Shown: positions 9,081-18,000 of the stretch, piece by piece
Layout of the letters: every line of letters starts with the position of its first letter
Numbering within the stretch: the first letter of the stretch is position 1
Assembly: GCA_943704525.1 (NCBI GenBank)
Contig: CALSCQ010000816.1
Span: 1-18,292 of the forward strand
Reading direction: 5' to 3'
DNA: 18,292 nt
Source of the DNA: Pigoraptor vietnamica
Taxonomy: Eukaryota > Opisthokonta > Filasterea
The notes under the pieces: generated by a model
The model's input: only the letters and a program-made list of their open reading frames with translations
Told to the model about the DNA's origin: nothing
Databases searched by the model: none
Made by a program: the position numbers and the translations under genes

Positions 9081-11747
9081 ATGAGCGCGTCCATCCCACC
9101 ACAGCCGCTGCCCCCGGGCCACAGACACTACTCCACGCCAAAGGAAATCCTCGAGTTTGTCGCGAACTCTTCGGATGCGAAGGCGCACTTGCCGTGGCAC
9201 AAACAGATTGTCAACGGCATTCTCGCCGGAGGTGCGTTCGTGCGCATCGTCAGTTGTTGCTGCGGTATTATTAGCTATAGGCACTCTTTCTTTTGCTTAG
9301 TATGGAACTGCCGCAGCCTTTGTTGCCATTTCCGGCATGCTGTCTGCGACTGCCGCGGGCGGACTCGATGCGACGTTCAGGGCCAACTACCCCGCCATTC
9401 CCAAGCTGCTCGGCGGGGCTGTCTTTCCGGTGAGGAGAAGCGCGCAGCAGTGCCTCGGCCTCATTGCAATCGCCGTTACTCTTGTGTCAGTGCCCTCTGC
9501 TTTCTCACGCTCGGTTGTCTGTTGGGTGCCATTCGTTCGAGCGCCTGACTCACCCCCGTCGCACCGACAGCTCGGCCTCGTGCTGATCCTCCTCTACGGC
9601 GGCGAGCTCTTCACGGGCAACACGATGTACTTTGTCGTGGGGCTGCTGCACCACCGCGTGACGCCCGTTCAGCTCCTGCGCAACTGGAGCCTCGTTTATA
9701 TCGGCAACTTCATTGGGTGCGCCGTGTGCGCGTACGTGTTTGCCTACTTCTGCGACTTCTTCGCCGCCGAGCCGTACCTGTCGTACGTCGTACACTTGGC
9801 GGAGGTGCGTGCGCGACATGCTGGTTGCTCGATAGCTACGTATATGAATGCGCGCGGGGACATGCACAGCATCCCTTCCCCCCGCCCCCTCCACACACAC
9901 AGATCAGCTAGACACACACGCACACACACACACAATCACACACCACACACACACATACACTCTCTCACATGGTGCTCACGCGTGCCGTATATGCGCACCT
10001 TAGTCAAAGGTCAGCAAGAGTTTCGGCGTCACTCTCCTGAAGGCCGTCCCCGCAAACTGGCTCGTGTGCCTCGGTGAGCCGCTGTTCGCCGCATGTCGGT
10101 TTGACAGTGCACACCTGCCGTGCCTTATCTCCACTGGCGCACCTCTCTCACTGACACTGCGCGCAGCCATCAGCGTGTCGATGGCGGCGCAGGACGTCGG
10201 CGGCAAGACGGTTGCCATGTGGTTCCCCATCTTCGGTTTCGCGGCGATTGGCTTCGAGCACTGCGTCGCCAATATGTACACCATTCCGGTTGGAATGTTC
10301 TACGGCGCAAATGTCTCCGTCGGGTGCGTGTGCGAGTCGGCGTTGTTCTTCTGTCGCGATGGCCACTTGCGGTGCATGTGATGTGTGCGGCCGCCCCTAC
10401 ACCTTGTGTTGCATTTGCGCTTCGTTTGCTCCGGGGTCTGCATGTGCATCCAGCATGCTCACGTGACCCACCTGCAGCGACTTTCTGGCGAAGAACCTCG
10501 TTCCCGCCACGCTCGGCAACATGATCGGGGGCGGGCTGCTTTGCGGCCTCACCCTCGTGTACCTCTACCACTGGTTTATTCCAGCCCCGCTTCCCTCGGC
10601 AGACAGTGAGTAGTGAACTGCTGTCGAGGGCGACGCAATGTGACAGAGTGGCTGGCTGCGCAGGTGCTCATTCCTCTGTTGTCGCCCTATGTCATCGCAG
10701 GCAAGAAGGACTCGACCATCAACCCAAAGTCAAATCTCACGCGGAAGGCATCGCAGACGTCGGTCGACATGGCGCATCTGACGATTGCGGACTCGTCCGT
10801 GGAGCTCTCGCACATCCGCCGCGACTCGCCCGCGGCCAACTACGTCAAGCGCTACATGACCAAGGACGGGATGGCAGTTCCCGTCGCCATTTCAGTCTAC
10901 ATTGCGCAGCCGACCGGTCCCAAGCCGCCTCCCTCCGCAAGCAGTGCAAACAGCAGCGTGGCCCCCACCGCAGCCGGCGCCTCAGCGGGCGACGCGGGCG
11001 ACGCGGGCGGTCTGGCGTCGGCGTGCACGGGCAGCGCCGGCGCGCGCGGGGCTCCCGGTCTCATTCCGTCTGCGAGCATCATTGCGTCATCTGAGCTGGG
11101 CCTCTCCGGCGTCCCGATGCCTGCCGTTGGTGCCGGAGTGCCGGAGCCGACTTCGACGCAGGTGGTGGCGTACGTGGAGCGGCTATCAACGCCCCACGAG
11201 GCGCTGCGCCAGGGGCACCACCACACGCACAACTTTGGCTTTCTCATCGTCGAACACGACGGGTCCAAGTGGGTGTCCCTGCAGCGAAGTGTTGTGCCCG
11301 TTATCTGCGTACATTTGTGGGTGTTGTTGTTGCACGTGCGTCGCTGACGTCGATCGCCATTTCTCAGGGCTGTGGAGGATGGTCGCATTGTGTTTGCGGA
11401 CGACGCCGTGTGCGAGATGCTCGGCTACTCGCGGGAGGAGCTTTGCCACATGACGATTTCCTCCATCACCCACCCCGGCGACGCGGACGTGTCGGCGCGC
11501 AACCTCACCGACGTGCTCAGGGCGTGGGTGTCGCTTGTGCGCAGCGCCTCGAAATTCATTCCGTGTGCTCCCGGTCGCCTCGTACTTACGCCTTCGAATT
11601 TTTTGCGTGCGCAGAAACCTCGCAAAGACAGTGGGGTACTCCAGTCCCGATTCGCTCGGCGCCACGCACAAGCCGCGCGGGGATTCCGGAATGGCGCTGC
11701 TTGACATGGGCATCATGCACGGGCGGACGGCTGCAGGCAACAACTGA
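9081..11747 (+). CDS. Formate/nitrite transporter (FNT) with C-terminal PAS-like domain
   Basis: Nine exons: 9081-9231, 9317-9429, 9571-9804, 10004-10073, 10167-10323, 10478-10605, 10701-11268, 11368-11523 and 11615-11747; 569 aa. Residues 1-284 are a full FNT channel of six membrane helices and two re-entrant loops, forming pentamers that pass small monocarboxylates, nitrite or hydrosulfide. Visible signatures are LAGAFVAISG, GGELFTGNT (first pore loop), NWLVCLAISVSMAAQDV and GFEHCVANMY with the central-pore His. A linker (285-455) has an RKAS site (Ser302) of the AGC-kinase type and an Ala/Gly/Ser-rich stretch. From about 457 the tail reads NFGFLIVEHDG, GRIVFADDAVCEMLGYSREE and THPGDADVSARNL, a PAS domain whose last strands are not clear. 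The join at 11268/11368 is the least certain. The last donor may be 11563 instead of 11524, which would add 13 residues. Substrate and PAS ligand are unknown. Confidence 0.88.
9891..9960. repeat. CA microsatellite within transporter intron 3
   Basis: CA-rich tract (sense strand) inside intron 9805-10003, about 45 bases before the acceptor at 10003. It may lengthen the distance from branch point to acceptor. Confidence 0.85.
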
Positions 11748-12350
11748 GCCTGCACCGTGGCCGCAGCAATACGCGGTTCGTCTCTGACCGGGCTTCCAAC
11801 CAGCTGTGCGAGAGCTCCTTGAAGGAGTGGTGCACGCTATGATGGCGTTGGCGTTTGCGTTCGCATATTCGTTGCTTTTTTCAGTTTTCAGTTCAGTTTT
11901 TTTCTTCTTTTTTTTTCACCCGCGGCGGGTCGGCTAACTTTCCGATTGTGCCGGCCCGTTCACCAGTCGCCGGCTGTTTGCGCTTGCCGGTCAAGCCATG
12001 GCCGACACTGGGGTGCGGGCTGCGTCGCTGAATACATTGGCTTGGTTTCACTGTCATAACGGCGCGCCGGCTACGGCTGCTCCGCTTGCCAGGGCCCGAG
12101 TTCAAGTGAGAGTGCGGGCAGTGTCCAGACACGGGGTGAGGGACGCACTGCGGCCACTGTCGTTGGAATCGGCCAATTGCTCCTTGCCCGCCCACTGTTT
12201 GGCGGGAGTCGCACCGCACACCGCGTCCACATGCCTTAGCGAGCACGCGAGGCACACACACACACTATGCGCTCTTCTTCTTTTGGGAAACATTTGATGT
12301 AAAATCGCGTTGTCTATTATCAGTGACTGCCAAGCATACCACACATGTTC

Positions 12351-12503
12351 CCACACCCACCCACCCACGGACACGCACGCACACACACACACACTGGGAC
12401 ACACGCAGCACACACACACACGCACACAAACACACACACACACGCATTCACTCACAGGACACACGCGCGCACTCACAGGATACACGCACGCGCACACAGC
12501 GCA
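12351..12503. repeat. Interrupted (CA)n microsatellite
   Basis: CA-dominated tract with CACC, GGAC and CGCG variants; it is the reverse-complement class of the TG tracts near the left edge. Frames through it give His-Thr runs and are not genes. Confidence 0.9.
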
Positions 12504-12617
12504 CCCCTCGCACGACATACCAGGTGTTCGGCTTTCAAATACCAAACGCACAACAACACACATGCAGACAATACAAAGCACCCCACACAAACCCCCGCTC
12601 GCATGCCACTATACACT

Positions 12618-12777
12618 CATGCACACCCAAAAAGCACACCCAGCACCACGTGTGCGGCTCCCTGACGCGCTTGCACTGCCATTTAAGGAGTCGCGGAGCG
12701 CCTCTCCCATTGTCCGCACGGGGTTCACGAAACGCGAGTTTATTGCGGAGGAGGTGCGGCGCAATTTGGCACGGTAA
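12618..12777 (+). CDS. Possible small or partial gene, unrecognised
   Basis: A frame from an ATG at about 12618 to TAA gives about 52 residues ending TKREFIAEEVRRNLAR. Unlike its surroundings it has balanced, helix-like composition. The last codons overlap a strong donor (CACG/GTAAGG); splicing to a following AG near 12808 or 12836 would replace only the last residues and reach a stop within about ten codons. It could be a small protein, the last exon of something upstream, or chance. I recognise no family. Confidence 0.2.
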
Positions 12778-12987
12778 GGGCGGCGCCCGATCACCCCCGC
12801 ACCCAAGCACAGCGCCGTGTGGTTCTCAGGGGGCTGAAAGCTGCACGGCCCGCTTGAACTACCGCGAAGTTAAGTAGGGCGCCCCCGCATGCCGCCCCCG
12901 CGCCTTTTGTCCTACACTGTTCTCTGCCTGTGTCATGGTCGCCCTGCGTGCGTGCGTGCGTCCACTGCACTCCACAGCCCTCCCAAG

Positions 12988-12995
12988 TATATAAG
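12988..12995 (+). promoter_or_regulatory. TATA box of the lipase-like gene
   Basis: TATATAAG is followed by a G run and lies 75-82 bases before the ATG at 13070. This places a start site near 13018-13025 and a short leader of about 50 bases. It is the only clear TATA box near any start in this window. Confidence 0.65.
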
Positions 12996-13069
12996 GGGGG
13001 CCACATCTGAGAAACCGCTTCGTATATCGCACCGTCGCTTGCGCCGGCTTTGACCCGTAGTGACTGAAA

Positions 13070-14760
13070 ATGCGTGCCTTCGCGATCGCCCTTGTGGCGT
13101 GCGTGGCCATGTGTGCCGCGGGTGAGTTTCCCCCTCGTCGCATAGGATGCGACGAGTAGCGCGGCTGTGCTGTGTTGTCAGTGATATGTCGCTCACGACT
13201 ATCTTCACAACTATCTTCTCGCGCGCCCGCAGCGCCCTACCGTGTTGACATGACGCGCGCGCGCCGCCTGGCCGACCAGTTCTGGACGCAGACGAACCAA
13301 GACGGCAACCAGTTCTTCACGGACCTCGACAGCCTCTACAAGTGTAACAACGGCACCGACCAGCAGCAGTTGCAGCAGGTCCCCTACTCCTCCAACTTCA
13401 CGCAACTCTCGTGCGTCCAGACGACGCCGACACAGCCCTCCACCATCGTCGTCCCGGCCACGCTCGCGCCCACCGTCGTCGCGCAGCAGGCGTCGGAGTC
13501 CCCCGTCGTCACCGGAGTGCCGGCCTCGCCAACACAGTCGCTCGTTCCGTTCACCGAGACGGTGGTGCCTGTGACGCAGGTCTTCTCGTCGCCCGCCGTG
13601 TCGTCGCCGTCGCCGTCGCCCACCGTCATCACGGCGCCGTACCAGTTTGGGTCGTGCTCGTTCTTCCGCTCGAACGGCGACTTCCTCTGGACGATCAACG
13701 AGAACCTGAACCGCGCCTCGTGCAACGTGCAGCAGCAGTTCCTCGTCCCGCCCGGCTACAACCTCACGCAGGTCATCCAGAACGCTGGTGCCTCCGGGGG
13801 CGGCCAGTCGAACTCGACGAACAGCGATATGGGCGTTTTCCTCACGTCGCATGGCCTGAACACCGCCATCCTCGCGCTCAAGGACCCGCAGTCCGCGACG
13901 ACGTTCGCGCAGCAGTCGCACCAGCCGACGCTTGTCCCGAACACCATCACGGGCGACGGCATGGTCCTCGACTCCGTGCAGGCGGCGTACCAGGGCATCC
14001 AGGCGTCCGTCCGCCAGCTCGCGCAGCAGTTCATGACCAACTTCGCGCAGATTCAGCAGGGCGGCGCGGTGCCTGGCGTTGGCCAGCTCATCGTCACCGG
14101 CAACGGTTTTGGCGGCGCACTCGCCCAACTGGCTGCCTCCGACCTCGCGAAGAACGTGCAGCCGTCGTTTGCGACGATGCAGATGCCATGCGTCTCGTTC
14201 GGTTCGCCGCGTGTGGGCGACATCAAGTTCGCGAAGACCTACGACCAGCTGGTCCCCGGCAACATTCGCGTGTTGTGAGTGTCGTCTTTGCTTTGCGGCG
14301 TGAGCCAATTTGCGTGGACCGTGTTTCTGACTCCGTCCCGATGCCTCGCAGCAACACCGAGGACATTCTGCCCACGCTTCCTCCCGCCGTGTGGAGCAAC
14401 CAGACGTCGGGTGCTCAGCAGCCGTCGGCGTCTGCAGGCGGAGACCAGTCGGGTGGCTGTGAGTCTCTCCTGCTCTCCCGTGCTTGGTGTGTGCTGCTAC
14501 GTTTACTCCACGCCGATCTCACACGCGCCCCTTGCGCCTTCGCAGCGTCGGGCAAGATCCTGATGGAGCACTCGCAGGGGCTCCTCGTCCCCTTTACGGA
14601 GAACCAGGGGTCGTACATTGCGAACCACGTCGCCGCGTACAAGGCCTTCTTCTCCCAGGCAGGCACCCCGCAGCAGCAGCTCGGCACGTGCAACGCGGCC
14701 GGTGGCGGCGCTGGGGCGGGCACTGGCACTGGCACTGGCACTGGCACGGGCTCCCGCTGA
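13070..14760 (+). CDS. Secreted class-3 lipase-like protein lacking the nucleophile Ser
   Basis: Four exons: 13070-13121, 13233-14274, 14352-14458 and 14546-14760; 471 aa. Exon 1 encodes a signal peptide (MRAFAIALVACVAMCAA). A Ser/Thr/Pro-rich stretch (about 80-150) suggests a glycosylated spacer. The alpha/beta-hydrolase core shows VTGNGFGGALAQLAA where lipases have GHSLGG, then FGSPRVGD, NTEDILPTLPP (Asp369 at the catalytic Asp) and NHVAAY (His428 at the catalytic His). Codon GGT puts Gly309 at the Ser position and Asn308 replaces the usual His. The family's RGT motif reads KDP. The protein is therefore probably a non-catalytic or altered lipase fold, acting outside the cell or in the secretory path. 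Introns are 111, 77 and 87 bp; the last is a multiple of three with no stop. The C terminus is a Gly-Thr repeat. The start has A at -3 and lies behind a TATA box. Confidence 0.9.
14719..14748 (+). repeat. Coding GGCACY hexanucleotide repeat
   Basis: Four GGCACT copies and one GGCACG encode a (Gly-Thr)5 tail just before the lipase-like stop codon. It is a coding microsatellite likely to vary in copy number. Confidence 0.85.
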
Positions 14761-15058
14761 CGTCTCTCTATGCGCATCGCATACCGCTACTGGACGTGAA
14801 AGAGAAACTGGGGCTCGCGCTTTACATAAAGCTTTTAGCTTGAAGAATCTGGAGCTCCCAAATCTTTTGTGCAATTTAGTATAGTTGGGGTCAGGCCAAG
14901 CCAACCGAGTGGGTCTGATCACGTGACTTCACGTGATCACATTCCTCCGCGATTTTCAAAAGTGCGAGGCGGTGGCACAGCAAATAACAGAACGAAACGC
15001 GCTGCTTTTTTGCTTTGCCTGTTCTCCGAGCATGCTCGGCCACGGGCCTCTCTCGCGC
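14761..15058. other. Intergenic spacer between lipase-like and IQ-motif genes
   Basis: Just under 300 bp: the 3' UTR of the lipase-like gene (AT-rich near 14820-14880, with CATAAAG) and the upstream region of the next gene, including the CACGTG inverted repeat. Confidence 0.5.
14916..14939. promoter_or_regulatory. Perfect 11-bp inverted repeat with two CACGTG cores
   Basis: TGATCACGTGA and TCACGTGATCA are separated by only CT and lie about 120 bases before the ATG at 15059. Each arm contains TCACGTGA, the site class of basic helix-loop-helix factors such as Cbf1 or TFE-type proteins. The role as an operator is inferred from position and symmetry. Confidence 0.5.
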
Positions 15059-18000
15059 ATGGCGGACGACGAGTGGGTCGAGGCGGAGATCGCGCGCCAG
15101 CTGGCCCTCCTCGACGCACAGGATGCGACTGCCAAGGAAATGGGACGGCGCATCTCCACGACGAACCTTGTCGCCGACGAGAAGAGCCGCGCGGAAGCAC
15201 CCGTGACTGGCACAGAGAGCGAGGACGATGACGACGGCGGGGATGCGCGCTTGAGCGGCGATGCGTGGGCCACTCGACTCACTCTGCCGTCCAAAAATCG
15301 CCCGCCCGCCGACGACGTCGCTGTGGAGGACGTCGAGAACGTCGAGGGCTCGGAGGGCGTACGCCGGTTGCTCGAGGCGCAGCGCATCTCGGAGGCAGTT
15401 CTCGAACGGCGCCTTAAGAGCGTACTGAGCGACGGGCTGGACGCCGAGGGAGAGCCCGTCGATGGACTCTCCAAACAGGCAGACGTGTCGGTGGTCGACA
15501 TGTACCGCGAACAGGCGCGCGAGCTTGCCGCGGAACTTGCCGTCGACATCAGCGAGGCGACTTTGCCGGTGATGGATGAGCTTCGAGCCGAGGCTCAGCG
15601 CGTGCTGGCGGAAATGCGTGCAGGGGGCGATGCAGGGAGCGGACGCGCCGTGGCAGGCCTGGACGAGGAGAGCCAGCGTGCGTTCGATGTGCTCGCCGAC
15701 GAACGTGAGCGTCGCCGGCGTGAAATTGAGGCCGCGCTTGCGAGCGAGAAGGAGCGCGCCGCAGCAGCGGAGGAGGACGAGCGCGCGACTCGTGCGCGGT
15801 CGGCGACGGCCAGCAGCCGCCTGGACGACGCCATGCGGCGACAATCGGAGCAGCTCGACCGCGAGAAGGAGTGCCAGCTTGCGCGCCTCGCTTTGCTGTC
15901 GGCGACCGCGGCGCGGTCTGCGGCGGGCCGTGCGCGGGACGAGGCCATCGCCGTGCGCGATGGCGCGGCTGCGTGCCTCATGGACGTGCGCGCGGCCGTG
16001 TCGTCGGCCGAGTGGGACGTCGCCGCGGCTCTTCAGGGCGAAGCCGATGCACGCGAGCAACTGGAACGCGTCCGTGCTGAACATGCTGCATGGATAAACG
16101 ATCGACTTCCCGCCCTTCGCCAGGAACGTGCGCATCTGGCGGCTGCGCTCGCCGACGTGACTTCTGCCTCTGTGGGCGATAAGCAGGGCCGGGAGGAGCT
16201 GTCGACGCGTGTTGCGCAGGCCCGGGAGCGGTGCAGTGGGCTGCGGTCGCAGATGCGCACCCTGTGGAACGAGCGCGACTGTGCTGCGGCGGAGCTGGCC
16301 CGCATGCGCGCGGACGCGACCGCCTTGCGTGCGTCGCTGGCTGAGGCACGGGACGATTTGCAACGAACGGCTGCGCGGATGGAAGCCGAGGCGCGCGTGC
16401 GGCTGGAGGAACAGGAGCGCATGAGGACGGAGGCGGAGGAGCGAAAGCGTCGTGAGGACGAGGAGCGCTTGAAAAGGGAAGCGGTCGAGCGAAAGCGTCG
16501 TGAGGAGGAGGAGCGCATGAGGAGGGAGGAAGAAGAGCGCTTGAAAAGGGAAGTGGGGGAGCAGAAACGTCGTGAGGACGAGGAGCGCTTGAGAAGGGAA
16601 GTGGAGGAGCAAAGACGTCGTGAGGAAGAGGAGCGCATGAGAAGGGAAGCGGACGAACGAAAGCGTCGTGAGGAGGAGGAGCGCTTGAGAAGGGAAGCGG
16701 ACGAACGAAAGCGTCGCGAGGAAGAGGAGCGCTTGAGAAGGGAAGGGGACGAACGAAAGCGTCGCGAGGAGGAGGATCGCCTGAGGAGAGAGCACGAGGA
16801 GCGAAAACGTCGCGAAGACGAAGAGCGATTGCGTAGGGCTGAGGACGAGGGTCGATGGCGAAGCGCTGACGAGGAGCGCAGTCGTCGGGAAGAGGAACAG
16901 CACGAGAGGAGAGCGGAAGAGGAGCGCAGCCTTCGCGAGGAACAGGAACGGTTGCCGGAGGAGGAACGCATGGGCCGCGAAGACGATCGCACGCGAAGAG
17001 AGACTGAGGGGCGCCCGGTTGAGGGGCATGTACAACGGGAGCAAGACAAGCGCACACAGGACTGCGACCGCGCAAGGGCCTCAAGGAGCTTGTTTGCGCG
17101 AGCCGCCGTCAGGGAATCGCGCCCCACTGAGGCGGACAACGAGCGGCGCGCTGCTGCCGTGCGGATACAGGCGTGCTTTCGCGGCTATCTTCTTCGCAAG
17201 CGCCTCGGGAGCGTGCTGCAGGGTGCGCGATACGAGGACGACGACGGCTTTGACTACGGCGAAGTGGATCTGGCGTCGCTGGACTTTGCGGAAAGCGACG
17301 TACCGTCCCAGGTGCCGCCGTTTGGCCACCCGCCGCGCGCACAGTACCACCCGATGCAGACGCATCTCCCGGAGGTGCCTCCGTACGCGCACCCGCCGAC
17401 GCATCCATACGGGCACCCACCGACGCACCCGTACGCGTACCCTCCGACGCAAGCGTTTGCCTACCCCTTTCCACATGCGGCTCACCAGCATGTGTACGCG
17501 TCGGCCCACGGTGCTCCATTCCCAGCGGCGCAAGCTCCGCATATCGTTCCTTATCCGCCGACGCAGGCGTCGACCGCGTTTCCCAGCGGACCGCGTTCCC
17601 TCGCGGCGCGCCCGCCCCACGTCGCGCAGGCCCCTGTACCGACCGCTCTCGCTCACCCTCCGTACGCGCAACAACAATCTGCGCGGGGCGTGCTCTCGTC
17701 GCCTGGGAGCGGCCAAGTGCACCCCTCTGCGCCGGGGTACAACTCCTTGACGGAGTTCTTTGACCTACGGCGCCCGCGACATGCGCCTGGCGAAGACGCC
17801 TCCGATGACGACGGCGGTGACGACTGCGACGAAGCATCGGTGTCGCCCGATCGCGCCTCGTGCCAGGCGCCTTCGGAGGGTGGTGAGAGCTATCGGTCGG
17901 CGCGGGAGATGGGGATCACGTATGAGTGGGGCTTTAAGGAGGACAGCCCCGCGGCGGAGGCGTTTTTGAAACGCACGCGGAAGCTGCGGAAGATGCGCCA

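Larger units (their letters stand above)
11748..13069. other. Intergenic region with T-rich block and CA microsatellite
   Basis: Downstream of the transporter stop lies a T-rich block (about 11872-11918) with CAGTTTT-like repeats, a possible 3' UTR or transcription end. Reading frames between 12000 and 12260 show no family resemblance. A CA microsatellite follows, then a short coding-like frame (12618-12777, listed separately) and the lipase promoter. Confidence 0.5.

Noticed and set aside
13211-14308. Long minus-strand frame (365 codons) over the lipase-like gene
   Set aside because: Arg/Leu/Glu-rich antisense shadow of GC-rich codons. The sense strand has a signal peptide, lipase core motifs and clean splice sites.
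13411-14760. A 449-codon plus-strand frame through the lipase-like gene
   Set aside because: Wrong frame for most of exon 2. It only agrees with the real protein at the 3' end, where it reads through the stop-free last intron.
14933-15031. Upstream extension of the IQ-motif gene to 14933
   Set aside because: That frame opens with GTG inside the inverted repeat; the first in-frame ATGs are 15032 and 15059.
14891-17044. A 717-residue open frame on the minus strand over the charged-repeat gene
   Set aside because: It is Leu/Phe/Pro repeat text produced by the antisense of the 48-bp coding array. The plus-strand frame has an IQ motif and domain order; the minus frame has none.
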